The position numbers were made by a program, and so were the translations under genes. This document shows positions 24,351 through 36,250 of a stretch of 64,000 nt of DNA, in pieces. The number at the start of each line of letters is the position of its first letter. The stretch's first letter is position 1. The notes under the pieces were generated by a model that saw nothing but the letters and a program-made list of their open reading frames with translations, did no database searches and was not told the DNA's origin. The stretch is from Quercus robur (Eukaryota > Streptophyta > Magnoliopsida > Fagales > Fagaceae), in contig NC_065535.1 in assembly GCF_932294415.1 (NCBI RefSeq), forward strand, positions 25,756,782-25,820,781, in the 5' to 3' direction.

Positions 24351-24871
24351 ACTAAACTCATTACAATTAAATCTCACAACATATAAGAAAATAAATTAAT
24401 GAAATTACAACATTTTTTATCATGGAATAAAGAAAAACCATAACTTAACATACTTGAACTGAGAGGTATTCAAGTATATGTACATTATGCAAAGAAATTT
24501 TATAAAAGAAACCAAACTTGTGTGACTTTTTATTATTATTATTGTTTTTATTTTTATTTTTATTTTTATTTTTATTATTATAAAATATTGTAGTTGGATT
24601 TGTTTGTTGCAAGGTTCATGCATGGGGAAGGAAATGGGGTTATCTAGATGGGAGAATGGACCTATACTATTGTCCCTTAGGAAGGTAGCTGGCTTACTTT
24701 CATGATAAGAAAAAACTTTATCAATGCAAAGATGATTTTGAGACCTCACCATAACTCTCTCTATATCTCACAAAAGTTTGTGGTGTCTACCGCTTTCCTG
24801 ATGCTGCTTTGTCCTTTTCACTCTACATGTATGTATAACATTGCAATTGATAATAATAATAATAATAATAA
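24351..24871. other. intergenic with A/T microsatellites
   Basis: No gene. A (TTTTTA)n run lies at about 24545-24578 and an (AAT)n run at about 24849-24871. Confidence 0.5.
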
Positions 24872-25027
24872 TAGAAAGTTGGATTGTACGTCTGGATGTG
24901 AAAGCCTTTGATTTCGTTTTAAAAAAGAATTTGCTATCAAATAATAATAAAATAATAGAAAGTTGGATTGTACGTCTGGATGTGAAAGCCTTTGATTTCG
25001 TTTTAAAGAAGAATTTGCTATCAAATA
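24872..25027. repeat. 84-bp direct tandem duplication
   Basis: Units start at 24872 and 24956 ('tagaaagttggattgtacgt') and are almost identical to 'aagaatttgctatcaaata'. The boundary sits in an AAT microsatellite, which suggests replication slippage. The overlapping open frames on both strands are by-products. Confidence 0.85.
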
Positions 25028-25432
25028 CTCAATCACACACTCAAACAGAACTGCAACGAACTGAGATTACCGAATAAATTCAGGGAAAAGAACCAAAAAC
25101 GTCAGGTTATAAGGAATCAGTACAAGTAATTAAGGCATTGTTCATTTCGTTTTATATATATTTAAAGTTAAAATGGAAAGAGAACCTAATTTGAATTTGA
25201 ATTTTACGCCACGTATCAATTTTTTTTTTTTTTAGTCGGAAGTTATTGTATTTAAAATCCCAGAAGATTATACATAACTTTTAGTACTCCACATTCCCTA
25301 GAAGCCTCCAATTTCTCTCTCTCTCTCTCTCTCTCTCATACCGTTGATCTCTAAAGGGATTTTTTTATTTTATTTTATTTGTTACTTTTATTTTTTACCT
25401 TCCTCATGCTTATTTACAAAGTTCGTCCATCT
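25028..25432. other. intergenic with (CT)n tract
   Basis: No gene. A CT microsatellite lies at about 25313-25337. Confidence 0.45.
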
Positions 25433-25939
25433 CAAGGTCGTTAAAATTGGGATCATACGTAGGATTATGGGAGGTAGGTGAGATCGTAGGATCGAATCGT
25501 GGATCATAAGATCCTACATTTTTTGTGAAAAAAAAAGAAAAAAAGAAACCACATTGGTATGTTAAATAATCACATAAATTATATATTTGATGTAATTATC
25601 ATATATTACTACATCTATTTGTAAGCATTATTTAAAAAGACCAAAAACCTCAAAACGTGAAACTCTATTGGTATGTATTTTTCATTTGGATCCAACTTAC
25701 ACTTAGAATAGCAAAACTTGGTCTATTAAGATGTTATTTTTCATTTGGGTCTAACTGGGGCATTTTGTCAAGTTAAAGAAGATTACAAGAAATTAGGATT
25801 GTTTGGGATCGTTAAAATCGTATGATCCTATCGATCTTGAATGATTGCAAAGATTCTTAAAAGATCCAGATCATTTTGGACAGGTGGGATCATAAAATTG
25901 TAGGATCGTAGGATCCAGATCAGGATTTTGACAACCATG
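25433..25939. mobile_element. MITE rich in 'gatcgtaggatc'
   Basis: The left end 'caaggtcgttaaaattggga' is mirrored by the right end 'caggattttgacaaccatgg'. Both arms carry repeated 'gatcgtaggatc' or 'gggatcataaaat' motifs. No ORF. The superfamily was not determined. Confidence 0.5.
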
Positions 25940-26108
25940 GTCCATCTTCCCATCAAACACAAACACCACATTTCTCCTTCTTTGATTCAGGGAATGTGAT
26001 GGGGGTGTTTGTGTATGGTTTAGAAACAATGAAAGGGATTTTTTTTTAAAAAAAAAAAAAAGAAAAGAAAAGAGAAAAAAAGAAACAATGAAAGAGCTGA
26101 GTTACTAA

Positions 26109-26407
26109 AAGCATTCACAGCAGTGGAACCAAATTTTTAGCTTTTTAGCTCTACAAAAAGTCACTTTATCTATTTTATCTTCTCACATCTAACAGCAGTG
26201 GTTTTATTTTAGCTTTTAACACAATAAAATAATATTTCATTCAACCACCAAAACACAACCACAACCAAAAGCAGTGTGAATGCCTGTGCACTGTAGCTGT
26301 GGAGCCAAACAATATAGCTTTGGCTTCACTATTTGAGGGTACATTTTGATATTTAATAGTGCTAAAAATAGTTATATAGCTATTTAGCACTACTATTACT
26401 AGTGCTC
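26109..26407. mobile_element. Tourist-like MITE (PIF/Harbinger)
   Basis: A 299-bp element flanked by TAA at 26106-26108 and 26408-26410. The left end is 'aagcattcacagcagtgg'; the right end, read inward, is 'gagcactagtaatagtagtg'. The three-base TAA duplication and GAGCA-like ends fit PIF/Harbinger. The interior has repeated 'ttttagct' and no ORF. Confidence 0.55.
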
Positions 26408-26905
26408 TAACACATTGATTAGTGGATATTTACCTCTACAAGAACACACAAAGGCCAACAATTCATTCAATTACAAAAACTGATTTACAAAGAGCTTACA
26501 TTCGGCTACTTATACTAATTATTTGGCATGGAAGCTCCTAGATGGTTGACAAGTTTCTAAATCCTATTGGCAAATGCTTAAGAAATCATCTAACTAACTA
26601 GCTAATTAGTTACAAGAGGATTATGATATAGGCATATAGCTACTTAAAATGCTCTGCATCACTCTCTTACCTTTTTCAAGTGCCAAAGGTCTCTAAAATA
26701 CTAAAATTCAACTCCATTTTAAATCATAACATTTTACTATTGCTAATAGAATAAGAAATAGTCCCCAAAAACCCAAAACACAACTTAAATCAATTCGGCA
26801 CGATTCATCCCTTTTAATTTTTTTTTTTTTTTATTTTAGAAAAATAATATTAATAATATTTAACAAATCTTGTACATTGCACATGTTACATACTAGCATA
26901 ACTTA
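26408..26905. other. intergenic, no gene seen
   Basis: AT-rich. The 26440-26640 part, with 'ttacaaagagcttacattcggctactta', resembles LTR leader sequence but was not assigned. A poly(T) run lies near 26818-26832. Confidence 0.35.
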
Positions 26906-28308
26906 GGCAAAAAGACCATTTTGGTGTAACAGTCAATTTGATCCCTATATTTTCATATCAATCAATTTGGTCCCTGATATTTTTAAATTGTAGTCAATTT
27001 GGTCCTTACCGTTAACTCTCTAACGGAAATTGCTTATGTGACAAACGGTATGCATAGTTGGCAAGCTTGACACTGACATGGATTAAAAAATAATATTAAA
27101 ATTTTTTTTATTAACATTAAAAAAATGCCAACTCATCATTTTGATAATTACAAAATGCTACGTTAGAAAAAACAAAAAAAAAAAAAAAACAAAAAAACCC
27201 CACAACTTTGAAAATAAAATGAATCTAAAACTGATGATTTTCTTTCATTTTCTTGCAATCCAAACACACATCCAAAATCTGCAAACACCCTAACAGTCCA
27301 TCAATACACACAAGCTTAGACTTCATAAACTCACAATGCATACATTCACATATTCATTCATCCATAACAACTCAATAATTACAGGATACAAACCCACCTA
27401 CAATTCACGAAGCTGAAGCTCAAAAATACAAAGAAATTCCACAACAAGCTCATGAAATTTAGTTGTTTACACGCACATTCTTAAACCCATAAATTAAACC
27501 CAATAAAAAACCTCAATCATAGCAGTGGAGAACCTAAGAAATCATGGCACTTGAAGTGGAATAAATAAGATTCACCTCCGATTGTGGCAGTGGGGGTCAA
27601 CGACAAAGGGGTGAAGATGGGTGTTCTTGCCTTGGGTTACTTGTGGTGAGAACAAGGAAGAGAGAGAGAGTGAGGTCGAGAGAATGAGTGAGGAGGTTAC
27701 TTTGGTGGTGGCTTATGGTTGTGAGAGGTGGAGCTTGGTGTCTGTGAGAGGTGGAGCTTAGTGTCTTTGGTCATAGTTGTCTGGGTAGATCAAAGAGGGA
27801 GAATGAGCAAGGCAAAGAGAAAACAAAGAAAGAGAGACAGGGAAAGGATAGTGGTTAGGAAAAAACAAAGAGAGCCACTGCTTGGAGTGGCAGTGTTGGT
27901 GAGGAGTGAACTTGAAAAGGTTTTGCAAATATTTGGATCTTTGTGTGTGATTGGATTGCAAAATGAAAGAAAATCTACAGTTTTAGTTTTTTAGATTCAT
28001 TTTATTTTCAGAGTTGTGGCATTTTTTTGTTTTTCTGATGTGGAATTTTGAAGTTATTAAAATGGTGAGTTGGTATTTTTTAATGTTAGTTAAAAATTTT
28101 TAATATTATTTTTTAATCCATGTCAGCATCAAGTTTGCCAACTGTACACACCGTTTGCCACATAAGCAATTTTTGTTAGTGAGTTAATGGTAGGGACCAA
28201 ATTGACTGCAATTTGAAAATATCAAGGACCAAATTGATTATTATGAAAATGTAAGGACCAAATTGACTGTAACGCCAAAATATAAGGACTAAAATGGTGT
28301 TTTCTCCT
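26906..28308. mobile_element. non-autonomous MULE with about 390-bp inverted repeats
   Basis: The left end GGCAAAAAGACCATTTTGG (26906) and the right end, read inward, GGAGAAAACACCATTTTAG (28308) start arms that stay complementary for about 390 bp (to about 27295 and from about 27915), including repeated 'gtcaatttggtccttac'. The flanking 9-mers are cataactta (26897-26905) and tataaatta (28309-28317), a 7/9 match. That is the length expected for a Mutator target duplication. The 620-bp centre is more GC-rich and has an 88-codon frame (27728-27994) with no known domain. No transposase is present. Confidence 0.75.
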
Positions 28309-28499
28309 ATAAATTAACTACAACTAGCATCTATTACACCACATCAATGTGCCTTCTTTAACTTGTAAACAATAAGAACCTCCACATTAGAAACAAACAA
28401 ACACACACAAAAGAGGGAATGGGTAAGGGATTTTTATTTTTAATTTGTGTTAATCTTCTCATGCCTAGCAGAGTCATTTTGGCTTTTCTAAAAAGTACT

Positions 28500-28530
28500 C
28501 CCCCCCCCCCCCCCCCCTCCCCCTCCCCCC
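28500..28530. other. C18-T-C5-T-C6 tract (G-quadruplex-capable on minus strand)
   Basis: A run of 18 C followed by C5 and C6 separated by single T bases. The minus strand therefore carries long G runs that can form quadruplexes, and the plus strand an i-motif. It is striking in such AT-rich DNA, but could be a simple homopolymer expansion or an assembly weak spot. Confidence 0.7.
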
Positions 28531-29413
28531 ATTTTAGAATTAAGAATTCAAACTTATAAGTGAATATCTTTAGTAATGGCTCTAATGGCCCCCCTCAATT
28601 TAAAAAATATATATATATATATATATATTTATTTATATAAATACCCATTTATAAGTATCAAGTCACCTTCTTTTTAAATATTCACATTTTTGTCATATAT
28701 AACTCATTAATTTTGGAAGCATTTAAAGTATATGTCTATAAAAATATATAAGTAAATGTTCTTAGTAAAAAAAAAAAGTTTTAGTTACTATTTTTTTGGG
28801 GAGAGGGGGGAGGCGGAACTTGTTTTCATTTGTATTTAGAGGTTAGGGAGGATTTAGGAATACATTTTTTTTTTTTTTTTTTTTTTTAACTATAAGAGAT
28901 ATGGTATGATTTTTATTGCTAAAAGTTTGGAAAATGTTCTACTTTTCCATCTATAAAAAGAAAAAAAAATCACTTAGGTTTTGTCATTATTATATATATT
29001 TTTATATTACATTGTATATGATAAGATATGAAATGGAAAATTATTATTAATATATCTTAAATTTATCAATTAATTTGTATGCATTTTATGTTTTCTAAAA
29101 TTATTTTTATACTCTAATGTGTAATCTTTAATTTATTTATTTTTAAAAAAATTATTTACAATAATAAAAAAATATTAATTATAATTAATATAATTTAAAG
29201 TATAATTAAACATGACTTAAGCTAGAAAAAGATTTGGATTGAATTATACAAAACCGCCTTAATAAAGTTTTCTTATATAGGAGAAAATAACATATATAAT
29301 AAGTCACTTAAAGGTTTTTTAAGTATAAATATACAAATACAAATCTTTTGTACCATTTTTTTTTTTTTATATTCCACCAATTACAATTTGTCATTTTTTT
29401 TTTTACTTTTCTT

Positions 29414-29444
<31 letters not shown>

Positions 29445-30230
29445 ATTTTGTGAATTTAAGCATTATTAAATTTCGAGTAATATAATTTCCAGCATATATA
29501 ACAGCCAAATGCCATAAAGGAAATCTAGTACAATATTAATGTCATTGGTTCTCTATCTTATGAGTTATGATAGTTTTCCATGCAGGTCAGCCGATCTTTG
29601 TACAGTGAAATCTCTCAGAGATCTCATTAAGATACCTGATAAAGAAAGAGTTGAGAAAATCTTGATATAGAAAGCTGTCCCCCATTCTTTCGCTATCGTA
29701 TTTTTTTTCCCAACACATTGTATTCGATCATAATTTAGAATCTGTAGCATGTACTATATGGTATTTCCCAAATATATGCTACACAGATTTTAGAAGCAAA
29801 ACAAAAAAAAAAACTCTTTTTTTTTTTTTATACGTCAACAGCGGTACTAAATAGTAGTAAATTTGCCAATAATTCAAAAGAAGACTCTATCCATCTAGCT
29901 AGTTCCCTTCATACCCGAAATACTTAGAAGACTTTATCCATCTATGCGTTTAAAACCATAAACTTACCTGTCCTTTGTGTCCCTAGCTGTCTATTTACCT
30001 CAAAACAACCGAAGCATGTCATTCATAAAGTTTCTGTAAAGGATTGTTTCAACTTTCAGAAGTACACACTTCACCATTTCTTCCAGTAAAATTGGATGAA
30101 ACAACCAACAAAGGCAGTTCAAATCCCATTATCTGTCAATTATCATAGAGAAAAGAAACAGAGAAATTTTGAGTGCTGGTTCTGCTCAAGTTAGATGAGT
30201 TAGAACAGTGTAGGAGGTGCTAACTTCATC
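28531..30230. other. upstream region of the LRR receptor kinase gene
   Basis: AT-rich with (AT)n at about 28607-28628 and 29415-29436 and several T tracts. The last 250 bases lose the homopolymers and probably include the leader, but no TATA box is clear enough to call. Confidence 0.4.
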
Positions 30231-33200
30231 ATGTCAAGCAATGCAGTCATTACTTTTTTCTTGTTTCTCAACATCTTTATGTTTCCTGCCATTTCTGCCT
30301 TGAACCAAGAAGGTCTCTCTCTACTTTCATGGCTTTCAGCATTCAATTCATCCTCTTCTGCTACTTTCTTCCATTCATGGGATCCAACTCACAATAATCC
30401 ATGCAAATGGGATTATATCAAATGCTCCAGACATGGTTTTGTTTCAGATATAACAATAACCTCCATCAACCTTCATACCAGCTTCCCCACCCAGCTCCTC
30501 TCCTTCAACTATCTCACCAACCTTGTCCTTTCAAATGCAAACCTTACTGGAGAAATCCCACCTTCAATAGGAAACTTGTCATCACTGGTGACCTTAGACC
30601 TCAGTTCCAATGCTCTATCAGGGAACATCCCAGCTGAAGTTGGAAAATTATCTGAGTTGCAGTTTTTGGTGCTGAATTCAAATTCCTTGCATGGTCAAAT
30701 TCCAACTGAAATTGGAAATTGCTCGAAGCTTCAAGAGCTTGAGCTGTTTGATAACCAGCTCTCTGGATGGATTCCTGCAGAAGTAAGCAATTTGATAGGC
30801 CTGGAAATCTTTCGTGCAGGCGGAAATCTAGGAATTCGTGGCGAAATCCCAATGCTAATATCAAACTGTAAAAGACTAGTTTTTCTTGGCCTTTCAGATA
30901 CTGGTATTTCGGGGCAGATTCCAAGTGGATTGGGAGAACTTCAGAATCTCAAGACTCTTTCAGTCTACACAGCCAAACTCACAGGTCCAATCCCACCAGA
31001 AATTGGTAACTGCTCATCTTTGGAACAATTGTATCTATATGAAAACCAGCTTTCTGGAAATATTCCTAACGAATTGGGTTTTATGAAAAACCTCAAGAAG
31101 GTGCTATTGTGGCAGAACAATCTGCATGAAAGCATTCCAGAAAGTCTTGGAAACAGCTCAAGTTTGACGGTTATTGATTTCTCAATGAATTCCCTCAGTG
31201 GTGAGCTTCCTGGGTCTTTTGCAAATTTAGTCACATTGGAGGAGCTTCTTCTGTCTGATAACAACATTTCTGGCCAAATACCATCATATCTCGGCAACTT
31301 TTTGGGTCTGCAGCAACTTGAATTGGATAACAACAGATTTTCTGGTGAGATTCCACCTGCCCTGGGGAAACTAAAGGAACTTTCTTTGTTCTTTGCCTGG
31401 CAGAATCAGCTTCATGGAAGCATACCAACTGAGCTAGCCAACTGTGAGAAACTTCAAGCATTGGATCTTTCACACAATTTGCTCACCGGCTCTATTCCAA
31501 ATGCTCTCTTCAATCTCAATAACTTAACCCAATTGTTGTTGATATCAAATAGAATCTCAGGTGAAATTCCACCTCAAATTGGTAACTGCACCAGCTTGAT
31601 CCGTTTGCGGCTGGGATCAAACAACTTCACCGGTCAGATTCCATCAGAAATTGGGCTCCTGCATAATTTGAGCTTTCTTGAAATGTCAGACAACAAATTC
31701 ACCGGAGAAATTCCTCCTGAAATTGGCAACTGCAATCAACTAGAAATGGTTGATTTGCATGGAAATACACTCCAAGGCATAATCCCCTCATCATTTGAAT
31801 TCCTTGTTGGTCTTAATGTGTTAGACCTTTCCATGAATAGATTAGCAGGCACCATTCCTGAGAATCTGGGCAAGCTTACATCCTTGAACAAACTGATAAT
31901 CAGTGGGAACCAGATTACCGGTTTGATTCCCTCATCACTTGGCCTCTGCAGGGGTTTACAGTTGTTGGATATGAGCAGCAACAAAATCACTGGTTCTATT
32001 CCAGAAGAACTTGGTCATCTCCAAGAATTAGATATTCTCTTGAATTTGAGTTGGAATTCTCTGACAGGCCCCATTCCAGAGAGCTTCTCTAATCTCTCAA
32101 AGCTTGCCAACTTGGATCTGTCTCACAACATGCTAACAGGAAGTCTGAGAGTACTAGGTAATCTTGATAACCTAGTATCTCTGAATGTCTCCTACAATAA
32201 ATTTTCTGGTTTACTTCCTGATACCAAGTTCTTCCATGACCTCCCAGCCAGTGTGTTTACTGGTAATCAAGAACTCTGCATCAATAGAAATGAGTGCCAT
32301 ATAAATGGAAAACTCCATGGTGTCAATTCTGCCAGAAATCTTATTATCTACGCTCTTCTCAGTATATCTGTAACTGTGTTTATGGTGATTTTTGGGCTAT
32401 TTTTATTTATGAGAGTTCGTGGACCCACATTTGAGAAGAATGATGAAGAAGAACATGACTTGGAATGGAATTTCACCCCATTTCAAAAGCTTAACTTTTC
32501 CATAAGTGATATTGTCACAAGCCTGTCAGAATCTAATATTGTAGGAAAGGGTTGTTCAGGCATTGTTTATCGTGTTGAGACTCCAGGAAAGCAGGTTATC
32601 GCAGTGAAGAAGCTATGGCCAGTTAAAAATTGGGAGCTTCCAGAGAGAGACTTGTTCTCTGCAGAAGTTCAGACTCTTGGATCAATAAGGCACAAAAATA
32701 TAGTGAGGCTTCTGGGATGTTGCAACAATGGAAAAACTAGATTGCTCTTGTTTGATTACATCTGTAATGGGAGTTTGGCTGGAGTACTCCATGAAAAGAG
32801 GCTGTTCTTGGACTGGGATGCAAGGTATCAAATCATACTGGGAGCAGCTCATGGTTTAGCCTATCTTCACCATGACTGCATTCCTCCAATAATTCATCGC
32901 GACATTAAAGCAAATAACATCTTGGTGGGCCCACAGTTTGAAGCCTTTTTAGCAGATTTTGGCCTTGCAAAGGTTGTTGAATCTGCAGAATGTTCAAGAG
33001 CATCCAATACAGTTGCTGGTTCTTATGGGTACATCGCTCCTGGTGAGAATAAGTGCTACAGGTTCTCTAACTACTGCATCAAATTTCTCATGATTATTAA
33101 CTAACCAACATAATCAGAAAGTTCTTTTCCTATAGAAAAGAATTTCTTTTCCAGAAGACAATTGGTATCAAAATGGACCATTTATACTATAAATGATATT

Positions 33201-33912
33201 ACTCAAATTATATTCAATTCTAGTCATTTATGATGGCTCAAATATATCCCACTCACTTCAAATATTTTACAAATTGAAGTTTTTTTGGAGTCAGCTTCAT
33301 TATTCTATTCTGAACTAACTGTTCTTAAGTTTTGGTTTCACTTTGCCACTAATTGTCTAAATCCTGAAATTCCGTCTATGCTTCCTGCAATGATTTCTTC
33401 TTATAACAATGCAAAAGGCAATCTACTTCAGGCCTAACTATAGCTTGTCAAAAATTGCAGAATATGGATACAGTTTGAAGATCACAGAAAAGAGCGATGT
33501 GTACAGCTTTGGCGTGGTACTACTAGAGGTCTTAACCGGGAAGGAACCAACAGATAGCAGGATACCAGAAGGTGCTCACATTGTCACTTGGGTTAACAGG
33601 GAAGTTCGAGAAAGAAAAAGAGAATTCACTACAATTCTTGACCAGCAACTAGTTTTACGATCAGGGACACAGATTCAACAGATGATTCAAGTGCTTGGGG
33701 TGGCTCTCCTATGTGTGAATACTTGTCCAGAGGAAAGGCCAACAATGAAAGATGTTGCAGTGATGCTCAAGGAGATCCGGCATGAAAATGAGGATTTTGA
33801 AAAACCAAATTTTCTCCGCAATGGGGTAGCAAACAACCCGAAAGCAGCAGTCCACTGTTCTAGTTTCTCAAGATCATCTGAACCTCTAATAAGATCGCCT
33901 CCATATGCATAA
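30231..33912 (+). CDS. LRR receptor-like serine/threonine kinase, subfamily XI (RGI/RCH type)
   Basis: Two exons, 30231-33042 and 33461-33912, join in phase 1 to give 1087 residues. The 418-bp intron begins GTGAGA and ends TTGCAG, and splits the Glu codon of the kinase APE motif, so the downstream open text after 33042 is intron. Order of parts: signal peptide 1-24; N-terminal cap with NPCKWDYIKC; about two dozen plant-type LRRs (IPxxIGNCxxL) to about 660; transmembrane helix about 703-728; kinase from about 766. Kinase residues are intact: P-loop G772-KGCSG, K793, H889-R890-D891, D909-F910-G911, so an active RD kinase is expected. The LRR region has R195-A-G-G, the RxGG motif known from RGF/GLV peptide receptors. 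It would act at the plasma membrane as a peptide-hormone receptor with a SERK co-receptor. Ligand assignment is inference. No stops or frameshifts. Confidence 0.95.
33043..33460 (+). other. intron of the LRR receptor kinase gene
   Basis: A 418-bp GT-AG intron at the APE codon of the kinase domain. The exon 1 frame runs on for about 20 codons before a stop, and a false ATG at 33409 lies near its end. Confidence 0.9.
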
Positions 33913-34984
33913 CATCCCAAAAATTAGAATCTAGTTCATTGATAATTTGTTCTCAATATTCAAATAACAAAAAACTTTGTATAGCTTGATATTATTATGT
34001 AGTAGCAACAGGTTATCACCTATCACATTGTAATTCTTCATTGCAATTCAACTTTTTTCTCCATTCAGCTTGGATTACTTTGATCATTCGATTATTACTG
34101 CAGATATGGTACGCATATGTTCTGCCCAACTTCAAGTGCATCTTTGTAAGAAATTAAAAATCGTCTTACAAAACCCAAAACTTCTTCCCCCAACTGCCAC
34201 TACCCGACAATGGAAGTGTTGAGATACACCCCACAAGTAAGAGATTGATTTAATGACCCTAAAGTTATGTTCTAAACAACCACATATGCCTCATACAATC
34301 CTGACTTCTCAAAAAATGGCTATGATAATTTTTTTTTTTTTTTTAAGTACATTTATAAAGGACCAAGATGCCTGCAAATAATCATTAAAGCAGACCAAAA
34401 TGCTGTTTACAGCATTGGTCACAGGAAGTAAGATAGTTAAGAAACTACACTACCAAGAAGCAAGTAGCATAGTACCATGGCTCTGCTAGCAATTGCAGCT
34501 ATCAAGTTGGGGACCAACAAACTGTCACATAGCTTTCAAGCCCAATGGATTAGCTGTGGGGTCTGGGCCAATGAAAAGCGATGGCAGTGACAGAATTCTG
34601 GAGGATCTAAGTTGTATGGAACATAAAATTAAAAGGAGTAATTGGACCACCACTCTTTTCAGCTTCCCCAACAATTATTTCTTGTAAAGATAAAAGACAA
34701 TCACACTCCATGTTCTTGAGAGAATACGTTGCTTTTAGTCATGTGCATCAGACCATCTTAGGCCCACAGATTGTTCATTGTAAACTATCAAACTCTATTG
34801 ACTAAGAATGCAAGCAACCATCCGCTAAAGTAATCATTCATGCGACACTTATTAAGTAATGTTAATTTCAAGAATTACAATTGATAGTTGTTGGGTTCAA
34901 TCTGGGATCGGCCGGAAATTCTACACTTAATTGTAGCCCTTATGACAATAGACATGTAACAGAAAAAACATAGATAATGCTAAT
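33913..34984. other. 3' flank of the kinase gene and intergenic
   Basis: The first part is probably 3' UTR. A 64-residue open frame at 34493-34687 has no recognisable feature. A T-run lies at about 34329-34344. Confidence 0.4.
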
Positions 34985-35056
34985 TTGTTTTAGGTCAAGA
35001 GCCTTATAATTCATTGGCATTGGAGAACTAGAGTTCGAATCCCCCTCCCATAAAAA
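34985..35056 (+). mobile_element. short tRNA-like SINE fragment
   Basis: 'ggcattggagaactagagtt' followed by 'cgaatccccctccca' has the box A / box B look of a tRNA-derived SINE head, followed by an A-rich tail. It is of a different family from the three related copies in this window. Confidence 0.4.
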
Positions 35057-35382
35057 GAAATAAATATGATTGTTTCAAGCTTTTTTTTCCTACTCAAAAA
35101 CAGTTTTTGTAATGCAATCATATTAATTGTTAATGAAAGAGGAAGGAATATGTACTTGCCATAATTTTACCATCTTAATGTAGTTATCAAATTTAGTGGT
35201 GTTGTACTACTGAATATTTAGGATTAATAGTTTATAATAAAAATTTTAGAAGGTTAAAATTTTTATAGAGTAAATTAGAATTTAATTTGATGTGTTTAAA
35301 GCCTAATTAGTGTAATTTTTAAAACTCTAGGAGGTGACATGCAATTGGCCCATCTACATGGAGGTAAATTGTAATTTACACG

Positions 35383-35533
35383 AGTTTCAATTAACTCAGT
35401 TGGTAAAGTCTTTTATCAGCAAATAAGAGATTTGAAATTCGATCTCCGCTACACCAAATACCAATTGGTATCTTGATTTGATGATAAAGAACAATTATCA
35501 TAAGCGGATGCTATAAGTTAAAAACTACTCTAA
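35383..35533 (+). mobile_element. tRNA-derived SINE, copy 3
   Basis: Plus-strand copy of the family at 8405-8552 and 14169-14316. Box A-like 'aactcagttggtaaagtc' is followed by a box B-like 'gaaattcgatctccgctaca' and the shared body 'tttgatgataaagaacaatt', ending 'gcggatgctataagttaaaa'. It lies 91 bp upstream of the Tat element. Confidence 0.75.
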
Positions 35534-35619
35534 AAATAATTGTAATTTACTTTTTATTTTTAAAACTCTAGGAGGTAAAATGTAGTTAGGCCTATTTACA
35601 TGAAGGTAGATTGTAATTT

Positions 35620-35624
35620 ACTTT
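35620..35624 (+). repeat. target-site duplication ACTTT (left)
   Basis: ACTTT directly precedes the 5' LTR and is repeated exactly after the 3' LTR at 46021-46025. Confidence 0.85.
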
Positions 35625-36187
35625 TGTACGGCATCGAGGTCCCAAGACCTAGATGGGCCTTGGGCTCAGGCTCAATGGCACGGCCCCATCACTTTAAATT
35701 CTGCTTGAAACTACCTTCACGAACTACGAGTTTTGAGCCTCAGCCCCTAACCTATGCTCGGCATAAATTTCCCGAACAATCGATGAAACCTTGTCCGGAC
35801 GTACCATAGGATGCTCGGTAGTTCAGGAAACATCACTACCGAGCATATTCACCTGAGTTGGAACCAAGTTCCAAAGCCATAATCGCTGCATTCCACTCTC
35901 ACCTAAACATCCACTTACAATAGATAATATTGGACCTTCAATTGCACTAACAATGGCAGTAATTATGATTTCCCCACTAACTTAGAGCTATAAATAGGAG
36001 AAGTTGGGGAAGAAAGAGGGGTTCAGAAAAAGGGAGAAAAAACAATCATTTAGGAAGGGAGGAGGGATATTACTCTGAGTTTCTGTGCCGAGAACGACCC
36101 AAAGTAGGAAATCCTAAAGCCCACCCTATAAATAAGTTGTGAGCCCAAGTGAGGTTAAGCCCAACAGTCTCATTTCCGGCGCGCACA
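35625..36187 (+). repeat. 5' LTR of the Tat element
   Basis: A 563-bp LTR, TGTACGGC...GCGCACA. A TATA box (tataaata) lies at 35989-35996, followed by a purine-rich leader; transcription would start about 30 bases later. Confidence 0.95.
35989..35996 (+). promoter_or_regulatory. TATA box in the 5' LTR
   Basis: 'tataaata' in 'gagctataaataggag' is conserved in the 3' LTR at 45822-45829. It is the probable core promoter of the element. Confidence 0.65.
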
Positions 36188-36189
36188 AT

Positions 36190-36209
36190 TGGCGCCCACC
36201 GTGGGGCTC
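36190..36209 (+). other. primer binding site, tRNA-Lys
   Basis: TGGCGCCCACCGTGGGGCTC begins two bases after the 5' LTR. It is complementary to the 3' end of plant tRNA-Lys(CUU), including the CCA tail, as far as I recall that tRNA. This primes minus-strand cDNA synthesis. Confidence 0.75.
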
Positions 36210-36250
36210 TCCTACGAAGCTGTGGTTCAACTGAGACTCAAGTAAGGGAA

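Noticed and set aside
30401-31990. Several open frames on both strands across the LRR exon
   Set aside because: Shadows of the repeat-rich LRR coding sequence.
33043-33104. Extension of the kinase frame past 33042
   Set aside because: The text after the GTGAGA donor stops after about 20 codons and breaks the APE motif; exon 2 at 33461 restores the kinase domain.
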